Assembly: GCA_031216445.1 (NCBI GenBank)
Contig: CM062218.1
Span: 10,494,501 to 10,558,500, forward strand
DNA from: Lateolabrax maculatus
Lineage: Eukaryota; Chordata; Actinopteri; Acropomatiformes; Lateolabracidae
Length of the DNA stretch: 64,000 nt
Reading direction: 5' to 3'
The stretch's first letter is position 1. Each line of letters opens with the position of its first letter. A model generated the notes under the pieces. It was not told the origin of the DNA. It was given only the letters and a program-made list of their open reading frames with translations, and ran no database searches. Position numbers and translations under genes: made by a program. Of this stretch, positions 24,561-36,835 are shown one piece after another.

Positions 24561-25616
24561 CTGTCCATTGTGAGTGCATTAATGTTTTATGAATGCAATT
24601 CTAAATCGATGAAGTACTCTTTTAATGCAATTGTAAATAATTTCAACTTCACTGCAGCTTTAAGCATTACTTACTTTATTTGCCATGTACCTCAGCCATG
24701 TGCAGGCATTTGTCTTAGTTACAGTAGTGCAGCGACAGCCTGCAGGGTTATATGCATAGTACATGGTACAAGGATACAGTAACTACACCATGCACACCAT
24801 GCTACAATGACAATACTTGATATACTATTGACGTGACAGTATAACTGCCACGCTTGAATATATATTCATATTTTGATCGATCCGGGCAGCTAATGAATGA
24901 GGCAAGAATCAGTTTTATTGAATACATATTTAAACTGAATTATTAAGTGAGATTTCAATATTTTACAGCTGTAGTGAGCTCATGGTTTAATCACCATTAC
25001 TTATCCCACTGTGTATAGAGTAAAAATGTCATCATGGCTTTTGTAAGCTTAGTCGGTCTACATTTAGGAGGAAGTAACCAGTCAATGCAAGCTAAAAAAT
25101 CCTTCTCACTTTTTATATTGTTAACAAGGATCATTAGTAAAATTGACTCAAGAAGTTTAAGTTCATCCTAACCTTGTTAAAAGACCTCAGTAAACACTGG
25201 ACTGCAGGACTAGCTGGTTGGACTAAATGGTGAATGTACTGACCTTTGTCACCCAAAATGCGCAAAACTGATCAAAAAATATCTTTCATTAAGTTTTTTT
25301 TTTATTAACCTTTAAACAGTTAGACAATTGACAGCCTATCTGGCTTTACTGGAGGAACACTGACCAAAGCAGACTATTGTCAGTATCTTTTAAAGGCTGT
25401 CTCAAATTGGAATATTTCTGTTTTCAATGTAGGTAAGTATCTGAGCAACCATGTGCCTGTCAGTGTGTGCATTTAATGGCCGCCATGTTTGAGAATGAAT
25501 ACATTGCAAATGAGTATTTATATTTCTGTGTAACACTGTTCTGAGAGAGGCAGAGGAGAGAATCTGCCAATGAACTCCTTTTGGAAATATGTACATGTTT
25601 GTGTGTGGTCTTATCG
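24561..25616. other. Non-coding DNA, nothing recognised
   Basis: AT-rich sequence with a T run (25292-25302). No gene or confident repeat is seen. Confidence 0.4.
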
Positions 25617-25676
25617 GTGTGTGTGTGTGTGTGTGTGTGTGTGAGTGTGTGTGTGTCCGTGTGTGTCCGTGTGTGC
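25617..25676. repeat. (GT)n microsatellite with GTGTGTCC variant units
   Basis: A (GT) run is broken by GAGT and then by two GTGTGTCC units. Frames on both strands across it encode simple repeats only. Confidence 0.95.
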
Positions 25677-26254
25677 TTGTTCCTCAAGAGGCAGGAGAGG
25701 ACGTTCTTCCATCTGACCCACAGCTCCACAGGGCTTTATCTCTGCCGGTGTTCCACATTATTGATAGCTGCAGTGATATTGACAGGCGATGTGGTGGAAG
25801 GAAAGGGAAAATAGGAGTTTGATATGACATATTGTGCTTCTCAGCAGGTCCCATAAATAACTTTGACACATTTTTGTATGCATGGGAAGGCCTCTGATTC
25901 AGCCTCCCATAAAAAATAAACTTCTATTATGGAATGTATTTGTCAAGTGGTGCAGTGATGGATGGACTAGTGTTTAGCCCTTGGCAGGTGGATGGGACCC
26001 GCCACAGCAAGCAGCAGCAAAGTCTTGTGGGGAGGATTTGCAAAGCAACTGTGGGTGGGAGGTGGAGGGGTGTCGGTGCAATTATTCAGCATGAAAGGGG
26101 ATCATTTCAGCACCTGCTTTCGCTTTCCCATCATGCATTATTGCGACAGGATATTTTCTTCTTGTACAGTGACAGTAGAGTAGATGAGACAGAGGAGCAT
26201 TAGTGAACACAAATACTGCAATGTGAAGATACAGGGAATCGATTGATCAGACTG
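25677..26254. other. Unassigned sequence, partly balanced composition
   Basis: The part around 25960-26130 is GC-richer, with CAGCAAGCAGCAGCAAAG and GGGTGGGAGGTGGAGGGGTG. No motif cluster or gene is recognised. Overlapping 63- and 89-codon frames in different phases argue for chance. Confidence 0.35.
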
Positions 26255-26345
26255 TAAATCCGTTGTTTCAAGGACTGTCCAAAGGGGTCACAAGATAAAT
26301 CTGAGGGGTCATGAGATAATCAATGGCATTGAAAAGAATCAAAAA
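26255..26345. repeat. Possible dispersed repeat fragment
   Basis: The phrase GGGGTCACAAGATAAATCTG followed by AGGGGTCATGAGATAATCAA is familiar from fish repeats. The two halves also resemble one another (GGGGTCA-(C/T)-(A)AGATAA). Only a short stretch is recognisable. Confidence 0.45.
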
Positions 26346-27267
26346 CAGAGTTTATTGTTCAGACTTTGCTTTAATCATTACTATTTTCTTGTGAAATACT
26401 AGATCATTTGGATTTTATTTTTTTTTAAATTTAGGATTCTAAAAATGATATAAATTAAACAATCTGAGATCATTGGTTACCGTGTTAAACGTGATAAGTA
26501 GACATTGCTCTGTTCCAATGGGACAAATGATAAATACAAATGTTGGGAATTACCTTGCTTATACTTGGAAAAGTGAACATCATTATTACAACATCATCTT
26601 TATTTTGCCTTTACACAACAATGATGTAATCACATTAGTGATATTTTAATTTACACCCTGCGACCCACATTCAGCTCAGTCATAATACTCTTGATATCAC
26701 AGTATAGTTGTTGCAGTGACAATGTATATGCTACATGCATGTGCTTGCATTTTGCGTCCACATCATTGCATTGTGCTACTGTTGTCTTCAACAAGACAGT
26801 GAAAGGAGAACAACATCCTACATGCCCCCTTAAGCCATTCTTGCTTAGCGTCATTGATTCATTTTTCTGCCTCAGGTCCCCACTGGGCATGTTGGTTTTC
26901 ATTTCATGACTTCATCTTGCACGGTTGTGAAGACATCTTGACACACATAGAAAAACATGCACGCAGGCACAGGAAAAACAGATGCAGCGAATAATGTAAT
27001 TCTGCATATACTGGACTAAGTAGATTTAAAACGATTGCTTCTGCTTGTGAACAGACTTACCATAGGTTTTTGTGCTGGTGCTACTAGGATAGGGTAGAAA
27101 TCACTGCTTCTTCAAGGCTTCTCGACTATGCATTTGCCTATAGGGCAAGTCTGTAATCCCTCTAACATTACAGTATTTTTTGCATAAAGCATTCAAGTCT
27201 TTAGTCATTTGGTCAGTAAGCTACCATACCATCTGAAACTACGGATTACAGCTGATTGTAAGTGAGG
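26346..27267. other. Non-coding DNA, nothing recognised
   Basis: AT-rich sequence. Opposed 72- and 83-codon frames at 26651-26909 overlap almost entirely and resemble nothing known to me. Confidence 0.4.
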
Positions 27268-27465
27268 CTGCACTAGATGCTAACATACTCACAATGACAA
27301 TATTACGATGGTGATGGTGAGCAGGTATAATGTTTACCATGTCCGCCATCTTAGTTCAACATGTTGGCATGCAAACATTTCTAAACCAAAGTATAATTAA
27401 AATTGTGACCTGATGATGGTGCTGCAACAAAAGTCAGTGGATCACCAAAGTAATTAGGAGTCTGT
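27268..27465 (+). repeat. Dispersed teleost repeat, family B copy 2
   Basis: Shares the block order of 23283-23560 in the same orientation, and extends further left into ATGCTAACATACTC and GGTATAATGTTTACCATG blocks. These are also familiar from this family in other fish. Decayed; no coding capacity. Confidence 0.65.
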
Positions 27466-27819
27466 TATAGTAGGTGATGACGGGGGATGTCAAGTCCATA
27501 TAAATGCACACTCATAGACAGACTTTGTATAGAGTCCAGTGGTACAGTTATAGACTGTTTTATAGTCTCCGAATTGTTGACATTTGACACTAGGGCCTAC
27601 AGCATTACTTGTGTACACCAGGACAAACTGTCCTTTGAACACCCTTATCATATAAATGGCTCACTACTATTACCTCCACTTACATGCATTGCAATCAGAT
27701 GATATAAAAATCAGCTAAATCTGTGCAGTGGGACTCCTTTTTGAGCAGTCGCCCGTGAACTTGCTGAACCAGAAAGCGTGTGATGGAGAACACTTAGACC
27801 CTCTCATCCATTTCACATT
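27466..27819. other. Non-coding DNA, nothing recognised
   Basis: A 71-codon frame (27487-27702) overlaps the edge of the repeat and has no known domain. Nothing else is seen. Confidence 0.35.
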
Positions 27820-28420
27820 TGTTCCAATCAATTATTGAAGTAGACAGCCAATTACAAATGAGAGGATTTGAGTGCCCGGCTTTCGTTTCTCCAAAGGCTT
27901 GCATTAAATGTCTCTTGGTGGTGAATAATTGGTGCGATTAATTTACTGTTGGGCGCAAGAGGTGTTTTCATCTGTCCGTCGGCAAACGACCCTCCCTTAT
28001 ATGATTTAAAGTATTAAGATCAGGGAGGGGGGTTGGGCTCGTCAGCAAGCTATAACAGGTTGAGATGAAGTTTTAATTGTGTTTTGATCCATGCGATTAC
28101 ATATAGCATTCTAGTTTTTAATCTGCAATTACCTCCTTCTTTGTAGCCCTAATTGGGATGGTTGAGTAGCATTGCATGCAAATGAGAATAGTTGTAAAGG
28201 AGTTGAGTGGGAAAAAATGCATCTACCATTTGATGTATTCACGCTATAGTGATGAAATATGGACTTATTTTTTCATTTTCTTGTTTGCCATTGATTACTC
28301 TCACTACTTGTTTATTTGATGGCCAGATTGACAGTAAAGTAATTTATCTGTCTGCAATGAATGACAGGCCATAACGGACTGGCATTCAATGTTGATACTC
28401 CAACTCTGGATAATTTCCAG
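27820..28420. promoter_or_regulatory. Candidate enhancer / conserved non-coding block with POU octamer
   Basis: About 600 bp free of simple repeats and recognised mobile elements, dense in homeodomain cores: CAATCAATTATTGAAG (27827-27842), GCCAATTACAAATG (27848-27861), GAATAATTGGTGCGATTAAT (27924-27943). A consensus POU octamer ATGCAAAT lies at 28176-28183, inside ATTGCATGCAAAT, so two half-sites overlap. GATTAATT and GGGATGG-type sites add to this. Stops interrupt all frames. The arrangement resembles developmental enhancers bound by SOX/POU and homeodomain proteins. Target gene unknown. Confidence 0.4.
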
Positions 28421-31365
28421 TTCACCACTCATCAAGAACACCCACACAATAATGAAAGCTTGAAAAGGGATGTGATGAAACATTCGATCAATCCTCAGTC
28501 ACAATAAAGCTTTAAGAGATGCAGGAGCTTTTTTAATGTGAATGGAAAGCCCCTCACATTGCTTTTTTTTTAGCTCCTTCCTATTAATACAGGAGGTGAG
28601 TAAGAGGTAGGACACTTCTATATGTAGAATAAGCTCTCCAGAAAACCATTTTGTCCTTGCTCTAAATTATAATCCAAATTAAAAGAACAGACAGGTAGAG
28701 GACAGGGACAGCAAACTCTTGGGTTAGTGAGCCTACGCCAGCATCAAGGGAAGCACAGGTGCACAAGGTCAGCACCCGTTTTCTCTGGAGACTCCCTTAA
28801 GGGTAAATGTGCCTATAATGGAATAGAGTGGCAACAGAACAGACGGGACGACTGCTGTAGGCCCGCAGCACTCAATCATTCTCCCAGTCCCACAATAGAG
28901 CTCCACATCACCAGCTCCCAACAGACTGCCAGAAACAATAAGTCCACCTGGTAACTTCAGAATTCAGACATACATCTCCTTACATACTTCATACTGTCTC
29001 CAGAGACATGGTTTGTAAAACCAAGTTAATTCATGTAATATATGGTCTTTTTATTGCCTCTTAAAAATGAACAATTTCAGTGTTTGATTCTGCAGCATGA
29101 ATGAAAATGTTTAGCTTTTGAAGAACTCTCACATTTCTGCTAAAGCAAATCTTTTTTCAGTTGATCCATAAAGTCATTGAAGATAATATTATTAGACGTT
29201 GTTGAATAGAACGACACTTTTTTTCTGCATGTTGTTGTGCATCTTTGTTCAGTGACCCCATCTCACTCCTGTTGAGAGACAAAAACTCCTGGTTAGCTGC
29301 TGTTGAAACTCTGCGCAATATCTCGTTGAGCATTTCTTTCATTGTTTTTTCTGAAAAAGTGATTCTGTGAAAAGTCAAAAAAGGGTTTCAACTCTTCTGT
29401 CACGCTGGTTGATGTTCAACCCGTGATGGCGCACACACACAAATATACATGTGGAATTTTAATCTTACTCAGATGATTCCAACTGCAGATGGTATCACAA
29501 AATGGACTGCACTATAGTCACTGTACTAGTCAACACTCTATCTTAGACTTCCTTTTACCATTGCTTGTATAAAAATCTTTAATGCTGGTTAGTGCATTTA
29601 GTCAAAGATGAGGAGGATCATATGTAAGAAACTGAAAAAGAGTTATAGCCTATTTCTTGTTCTGCTCTCATTTTAAAGTGAAATGTGAATAATCCCAGTT
29701 GCCCAATGAGGCAGAAGGCGGGAGTCCATTCTGTCAATCCCAGCCTGTTAGCAAAGGTGGGAGCTTGGAGGAGTGTGAGGCTGTCATTCCTTATGTTGGG
29801 TTGAAACTTACCTACAACAGCTGTGACAATATCAATGCAAAACAATGGGCCTTAACAACTGGAAATTTAGTCTTGAATTGTTTTTACCACCATTAATTTG
29901 CACCTGAATTTATGACAAAAGCTTAATATTCCTGAATCTAGTATAAAACCCATAACATAAGGCAAGGACTAATAGGACTCTCTCTGTGGGATTAATTAGA
30001 TACGCTCCTTTTAAATCCTTACTTTTCATTTTAATCTTCAACAACTAGATTGATGGTCTGGATAATAGAAACTCAAAGCACTACAGACTGTTTAATAACT
30101 GTTCCAACAACAGAAGACAGCCAAACCAAACCTGTATTTTTGCAAATGGACATCTCTGTGAATGGAAAGACATAAGTGTGCCACTGGGTTATCCTCATGT
30201 CATTCAGTCTCACAGGTGGAAAGAAAGTGATATGTGTAACATATGCAAGGCTTTGCATGCAGGTGTGACACCATATGTCTGCATTTGACGGAGGGTTGAC
30301 TCTCTGTCGGAATCATATCAAGCCAATTTGAAAATCTGGTCCCTACATCTGCTCATAGACCATGAGCAAAATCACACACTTCTTTGTGTTGCATATGTGT
30401 AGTAAGATCTATTGTCTGACCCCACCACACCTCCACCCTCCACCTTCATAAGAAGTATGCACGCACTCAACATCGACCCTCGTCCACTTGTTTTATTCAC
30501 ATCCCTGAATCCAACTCGATAGTATTCAATCATTTTGATTAAAAGACTGATTTTGTCCTGAAACTGTGCAGGAGTTAGAAGCCCCACCAGCCAATGACAT
30601 TTGAGGATTCATATATTTTCATAAACTTTTAACAATGTCAATGGGACATGTCTTCAATCTTAGCCTCACGATGGCAAAGGCACTCAATCTTTCTTAAGCT
30701 CTCGACAGAACATTTGAATATGAGCATAAGGTTATTAATGTGACAGTTCATTGGGGAGGCATCATGGGGAGATTCAGAAGGAGAGGGTTCTTTTGCAGGT
30801 AGGTTTTAAAATGTTTGCTTCATGTTAACCATTCAGATTTGCTTTTGGCAGGTTTTTCTTGAACTATCGTAATGACAACTTGATCAGTATTACGTGTTTA
30901 ACATTGATTATGTTCATTTTCGTTCGTAACAAACTTTACGTCATACAGTTTGGATGTGAGTTTGAGATAGGAAGAATTTTTTTTTCCTATGGACTACTTG
31001 AAGCATGTTTATTAACATTATTAGTGAGTCTCATGTTCGCTGAATTATGAAAGACAACTGTGAATGTTTCTGTTGTTAAGAGTTGGTTAAATGCCACAAA
31101 GCACAAAAAACCTTTCATGTGCAAGATTTTTAAGAATTTAAAGAAAATCTGCTTTAGGTAGTGGTTCTAGCTGTTCGGTGATTTCTCAAGCTCTCAGTTA
31201 AAAAACTGTTCTGGTTACACACATTACTCCATTTGGAATAAGAAAATGTTTTCTGTGGTAGCTAACTTTCAGTATTTGGATCAAGTAGCTAGTGAAAAAT
31301 AAGTTGGGCCAAATTTGGTGGGCTGTTATTTTAATGTGTCATACATATTTAATCAACATTTAGGT
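28421..31365. other. Non-coding DNA, nothing confidently recognised
   Basis: A long unassigned stretch. 28710-28960 is GC-richer, with a 75-codon frame that I do not recognise. 30690-30800 has balanced texture (TTGGGGAGGCATCATGGGGA). Otherwise the DNA is AT-rich. No RNA gene or repeat family is identified. Confidence 0.35.
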
Positions 31366-31440
31366 AAATTTAAGTATCCGATCTGACTCGGTATCTGAAG
31401 ATACCCAATGTTAAAGGACTCTGGGATCAGGGCCAAACAA
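31366..31440. repeat. Possible hAT-type repeat fragment
   Basis: Contains GTATCCGATCTGACTCGGTA, then GATACCCAATGTTAAAGGAC and TCTGGGATCAGGG. The alternation of CGATC/CGGTATC phrases followed by TTAAAGGACTC is familiar from non-autonomous hAT-like elements of fish. Only a fragment; borders unknown. Confidence 0.4.
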
Positions 31441-32145
31441 AACTTTATCGAGACATCCTTATTTAAAACTTTTCGGCTCACCATCTTTTAAAATGACATA
31501 TCCTGGAAAATTACAGTCAGTTTAATGCCAATCCTGTCTGTTTAGCTTTAAAATCTTGATAACTTGGTGAGAAGTCTGCACACTAAAAGTACAAACTAGT
31601 GATAGCTAATAACTTGCGATAGCAAATAAAATGAACAGCAGTTGCTGTCTTTTGATGATATAATGTTATTGTTGGTTGAGTATTTGATTGCGGTTTTTCA
31701 TTGTTTAGATTTGTAGTAATAATATCAACAGTGGCATTGATTTATGGGTTTAAATCAGCACAGCAGTTCTTTGCTGTATAATCATCAGACACAATTTCTA
31801 AATAAAAAAAATAAAAAAAGGCACACATTTTCACAGGTGTAGCCCTCAGCTTCCTCAAGCACAACTTGTTCAGCCTTTGTGTTCTACTTTGTACCTTATT
31901 GTTGCATTCAGCAAGTTTCTGTATTCTTCCTCATCTGTTTGTTTCCTCCTGGACAGTCACATCGTCCTACCTCTCCACCTCCTACCTCCTATCTGCTTCC
32001 TCTCTTTATTCTTGTGTATCACAGCTTTCTTGTCATAAGAATGAATTGAATTTGTCCCCCTCAGTGCAAACAACAATAGACAGAGTGGGGACCTTCAGGA
32101 AAACAAATCGCCACCTCCTGTCCCTGATGGGGATTGGATGTACTG
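31441..32145. other. Non-coding DNA with pyrimidine-rich patch
   Basis: AT-rich sequence followed by a CT-rich patch (31915-32010). The 134-codon frame at 31866-32270 takes much of its length from this patch and from the GTGCAT repeat, so it is not a gene candidate. Confidence 0.4.
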
Positions 32146-32200
32146 TATGTGTGTCTGTGCACGTGTGCATGTGTGCATGTGTGCACGTGTGCACGTGTAT
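32146..32200. repeat. GTGTGCAT/GTGTGCAC tandem repeat
   Basis: A near-perfect 8-bp unit array (GTGCATGT, then GTGCACGT) within an alternating purine-pyrimidine tract of about 55 bp. CpG-containing units alternate with TG units, favouring Z-DNA. Confidence 0.9.
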
Positions 32201-33193
32201 TGCTGATGAGGCTGAGGGGGCAGATGAGGAACAGGCCTATGCCAAAGATGTACCCAGGGTCATTTATTAACATGTCATCCTCACAGTGTCTGTTGAACCA
32301 GCAAGAGATCCAGACAAATGATGTTAATAATAATAAGTAGCCCTGCGGTGAGACTAGGAGGTCTACACTTGTGTCCGTGCTGGGCACCTGTTGCTTATTA
32401 TTAAAATAAAAAGGTGATAAGTTAATGTCTGCAGTACTGTATGTAGTCATGTAAAGTCCTTCAAATGCCAGATTTAGATTTATGTGCTTAAAATAGATGC
32501 TTCTTTCTCCTTCTTCCTTTTATGTATATTCTTTTCCTCTGTGCCTTAAGGCGTTTGTACCAGGACAGTCTGTAGGTGAATTCCCAGCAGTTTGAGTGCC
32601 AGAAAAAGTCCTCCTTGTGCTATAGACATTAGTTGTGTCAAAAGCTCAAATTAAAGGTACATACAACTTTAAAGGATAGACTTGGTGCCAAGAACCTAAA
32701 ATGTCAATGATCCATGACTAGACACTCCATCATCTTGGGAGGGATGACTAACCCAGCACACTGAGTGTGACGTATCCACATTCAAGGACAATCCTCATTG
32801 TACATGATGAAATATGCATTGTTCAGGCCTCCTGGAATCTCATGTGGGCCCGTGATTTCTTCAACCATTGTCATAGTTATAAACACTGTGCTACTTAAGC
32901 AGGTAGGATTTTTCAAAGTCACATGTTTTTTTTTTTGTTTTTTTTTACTCCCACCAGTCATGCGTACCCCCCCACCTGAGACCTTAGAAAGTGCCGAGGC
33001 ATATCGTTGGTAAATGTGTCCTTCTCAGACTGGGTTTTGTCATAATGTTTGCAAATGTGGTAGGGATTCTTCACTATTCTAATTACCATATAAATACCAT
33101 TAATATGCGCATCCTCAGGATTCCTTGATGAGATTACACAATTTTGGATCCTTATCAAAAATGTTTGTTTATGGTAAGTGTTTATGTTAAAAA
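32201..33193. other. Non-coding DNA, nothing recognised
   Basis: Unassigned AT-rich sequence with a T run (32926-32946). No gene seen. Confidence 0.4.
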
Positions 33194-33255
33194 GTGAATA
33201 TTAGCTGATCTATATTGGTATCAGCCTAAAAACAAAACAGTATTGGTCCGACTCT
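33194..33255. repeat. Short fragment of a TATCGG-type dispersed repeat
   Basis: ATTAGCTGATCTATATTGGT, then ATCAGCCTAAAAAC, then CAGTATTGGTCCGACTCT. It resembles the tail at 39500-39590 (CCAGTATCAGTCGGGCATCT) and a short piece at 43470-43502 (CCAGTATTAGTCGTGGTCCT). These look like end fragments of one family known in fish by its repeated GATATCGG motif. Confidence 0.45.
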
Positions 33256-34789
33256 ACTGTTGTACTCGCTGTTGAGGGCACTTTTAATTGTGCTGATGCT
33301 TTTTTATTGTAGTAGTGCATAAATTGTAACCTGACATCTTAAAGCAGTTTCCAGAAGCAACTCTGCTGTGGACATACAACTCAAACAGGCTTGGCCTATT
33401 GGTATTTTAGTTTATTAAAAATTGTAGTTTACTGTTTACTGCAAAGCTTTATGAACAAACTGGCCTTTATGACAGTATGCATTTATGTACAGCATGAAAT
33501 AATGAGTAGGTTGTAAAAAAATAAATATTATACAGGACTATAAAACCCTGGTATCAGTACAGTCTAAAACATTTACAATAGATGCATTTCTGTGTGTAAC
33601 ATCAGAGACCAAGAACACACAGTGTTCTGTCTGCATTTACATATTTTGTTGTACCTGCATTTATTGTTTTTCATATTAATTGAGTAGAATAAACAAAGTG
33701 TAATAAACAATGTCTGCAATTAACAAACATGGTTCATAGAGACTACAATTACATTATAAACTCAGTGGAGGTTTGTTAATAGATTTTAATTTCTAATCAT
33801 TTTTGTCCATAAGAGAAACAAAGGGTGAACAGAAGAAGTTGATTAATGACAGGGGGAGAAATAAGTGAATCTCTGAAAGTACAGCTTGATGGAATTAATA
33901 AAATGGGGAAACATGCGACTAGGTTTCAATAGTATTCACAACTTGTAACATTCACTGGAGTCAGTCGTTTTCATGCAGCATTCATAATGGTATCATACAA
34001 TAGCATTTTGTGAAGGGGGCAAGCTCGCACCTAATTCTCACATAATAGCCCCATTGACAACATAGTAATTCAACCTTAGTACATGACCAGTGAAGGTCTG
34101 TTGCAGACATTCAGACCACAAGAATATTCCTTTTATAACCACATTTAATTAATTGCAGAGGAAGAGAAGACACAAAGACAAAATGGCTCGGCTTTAATTG
34201 GCTTGACCGAACATTTTCATTACAGAATGGGTATATCTCCCTCAGACAGCTTCAAAGACCAAACTTGGTCTTTTCAGGAATTATTGTGCTTTATGGGAGT
34301 ATGGGTGATTTGTTCCCATTTTATGCATGAAATAAATGGAAAGGGAACAAGTGGAGGGATACAATATCTTTTATTGCAAAGGTTTGAAATAACGTAAGGT
34401 AACTTAAGACTATTAATTTTGATGCTTTATACTGTATATTTAAGAATTTATAAGAGTTACATTTTTTACCAATGAATAAATGAAGTTTACATTATACAGT
34501 TGCAGTAAATCTACCGTCACTGTTTTGATATGGCCCCTTTTAGAGTACTGTAAAAGCAGTAAAAATCTAATAGATACTGTTTAATTTATATGCCATAAGA
34601 CATTAATGTAAGTTAACTGCTTTTTCATATGTATTTCAACACAATTCACCAGTGCAGATCGCCATCACTTTGTGACATTATAGGCAGGGTGAATATGAAG
34701 GTAGGAGTGTAGCTGCTTTAATGTGGTGTTTTGTCTTTGTGCATATGCTCTAAGCTTTATCAGATATCCGTTTAATTTATTAGGTAAAG
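33256..34789. other. Non-coding DNA, nothing recognised
   Basis: AT-rich sequence with no recognised features. Confidence 0.4.
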
Positions 34790-35020
34790 GAGCCCGGTGA
34801 ATCTGCATTTCCTGAGGCATCCTGGGTGAATTTAGCATTCCATTAGCTGTTACATTTTACAGCTGTCATTCAGATTTACCTGTGGTTATAAGCAAATATG
34901 CTACACTGCTATTGTAAGCCTCATCCCAGAGCAATAAACTGTATGTTCGTGCAAATTCAGAGCCGTTCAATGGTGATTATGATAAGTGCAGTAATCTCCT
35001 TATCTCATCACAGTCTCTTT
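34790..35020. promoter_or_regulatory. Candidate conserved non-coding element
   Basis: Repeat-free and balanced, including AAGGAGCCCGGTGAATCTGC (34786-34805), GGCATCCTGGGTGAATTTAG and TTCCATTAGCTGTTACATTT. It stands out from AT-rich flanks. All frames are interrupted. Weak inference from texture. Confidence 0.22.
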
Positions 35021-36029
35021 GGTTACTGAAATGTGCTATGAAATGCATCAATACACACAGAAATTGAGCAAAACTGCAACTAATGCCACAGTCTTTCTCC
35101 CTCATGTTTCCCGTACAACATTGTGCTGATGGTGTGGAACTACACCAACTACATCAATCACAAAGTTGGAATCTGCTAAAAGTGCAGTTACCAGTGCAGT
35201 TATTTTATCGCAGATGCAGAAGAAATGTGTAAGTCTGGTTTCACACTTGTTTTACCAGCTGGCTGCCTTATATTTCCACACAGCCTCAATGATGACAAAT
35301 ATTTGCACGGTTTCATGCCGCTTTTTACCGGTCAAAGGGATCCTTTGTCAAGATTCGGTCAGACCTGCATTGCACAGAGAAGCCAACAACAGCAAATCTG
35401 CCCGGCAACAAACAGACAATGATCAACATCAATATTTTATAACATTTCAGTCACAAACTTCATATTTAATAGCCTGTCAGTCAATGTTAATTACACGGTG
35501 AAGTAACTCAGACCTGCTGTTGCAACAAAAGCTGATGATACATTCTGTTATTTGCTAGTAAGGCACTCTGTAACCCTGATGACCTTGCAATAAATCACAC
35601 CTTTCCTTCAATATATGACCAGTTATCTGTTATATCATCTGTGCAAGGACATTGGCTACAATAGCAGACAGAGTGGCAGACGCAATAAATATTATTTAAG
35701 GACTCAACATGTCACCTGTAAATACCCATAAATGCCATTACCTCACTTCATAGCATGTAGCCATAAACAAGTGATGAATAGAGTCTTCCAGTGCATCAGT
35801 ACAACAGGTTTCTAAGAGCCCATTGATTTTGGATTTGAGAGTGTGTGTTAACGTCGAGCACTTACAGCAACTTGCTGACAGTATACCAAACACTCCCACA
35901 AAAGCTATTAGCGCCTTGTTAATGCTTTCAATGCCTTTTCACATAAGCCAAGGTCACATATTCTTCTCAGGTCTGTCACGTGTCACAAACAGTCTGAGAT
36001 TATATAAATGAAAACACACTGAGACGGGG
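35021..36029. other. Non-coding DNA, nothing recognised
   Basis: Two overlapping plus-strand frames in different phases (35166-35501 and 35225-35422) argue against either being a gene. No repeat family recognised. Confidence 0.4.
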
Positions 36030-36265
36030 GAAAAAAATAGAAAAGTTTTGTGGTTAATTATGCCACATAATTCAATTTTGATTAATAATTAATGTCTCCT
36101 TTCCTAACTAAATATCTATAATTAATCAACAAGTCATAGCAAGAGAGTAGGCTAATTGGTTTGAAAACACAAACCTGAATACTTAATTCATAGAGGAGGA
36201 TGACATCGCTAATTGCGGGAGTAATCAAAGCTCCACCCTTTGGGATTTGACGAAGAGATTGGTAA
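36030..36265. promoter_or_regulatory. Candidate enhancer, dense TAATTA homeodomain sites
   Basis: Clustered homeodomain sites: GGTTAATTATGCC (36052-36064), GATTAATAATTAATGTC (36079-36095), ATAATTAATCAAC (36118-36130), GGCTAATTGG (36151-36160), ATGACATCGCTAATTGCGGG (36200-36219). At least four TAATTA/TTAATT palindromes fall within 80 bp, followed by a GC-richer tail. The DNA is not simple AT repeat. No frame is open. Regulatory role is inferred. Confidence 0.38.
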
Positions 36266-36506
36266 ATGGGGGTTAGCGTGATCCTTCATAGCTTTATCAT
36301 GACAGCTCCATTTATAACCAGATGAAGATCACCAATGACAAAAACAGTAAATGGCAAAAGCCTTGCTGCATTAGGCTGTCTGAATGATAAACTCCACTGA
36401 TGGAGTCATTCGAGGAGTTTCACTTAAGACTAGCTTGTAACTGTTTTACTCAAGTCTCTTAAGCAACATGCAATCAGTGTAATGTCTCTGTTAACTTGTG
36501 AACACC

Positions 36507-36509
<3 letters not shown>

Positions 36510-36567
<58 letters not shown>
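36510..36567. repeat. (GT)29 microsatellite
   Basis: A perfect GT run of about 58 bp, probably highly variable in length between individuals. The frame across it is a cysteine-valine artefact. Confidence 0.98.
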
Positions 36568-36569
<2 letters not shown>

Positions 36570-36776
36570 CTGTTACCGGATAACCAAACGATGCAAAGCA
36601 ACATCAAGGCTAGAGAAAGAGAGTTAGTCGGTGTTGGTGAAAGCCCTATATTGGAAGAAAAACAATTTAAAGGACACAGCTTGTAATGTTCTATAGCCTG
36701 AAACGAACCATAATTTTATCCCACTGACAAGTATTGCCTGTGTAACCAAAGCCTAATATAACTTGTTTCTCTGTAG

Positions 36777-36835
36777 CGATGGGTACCGGGGATCCGTCTT
36801 AAATTGGTAACGGTTCCTGATTGATTAGAATCATA
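36777..36835. repeat. Possible hAT/MITE end fragment
   Basis: AGCGATGGGTACCGGGGATC followed by TTGGTAACGGTTCCTGATTG. GGTACCGG next to a second GTAACGG unit is familiar from fish hAT-type non-autonomous elements. The downstream border is not seen. Confidence 0.3.

Noticed and set aside
31866..32270. 134-codon plus-strand frame, hydrophobic and Ser/Leu/Cys rich
   Set aside because: Composition follows a CT-rich tract and the GTGCAT array; a 129-codon frame overlaps on the other strand.
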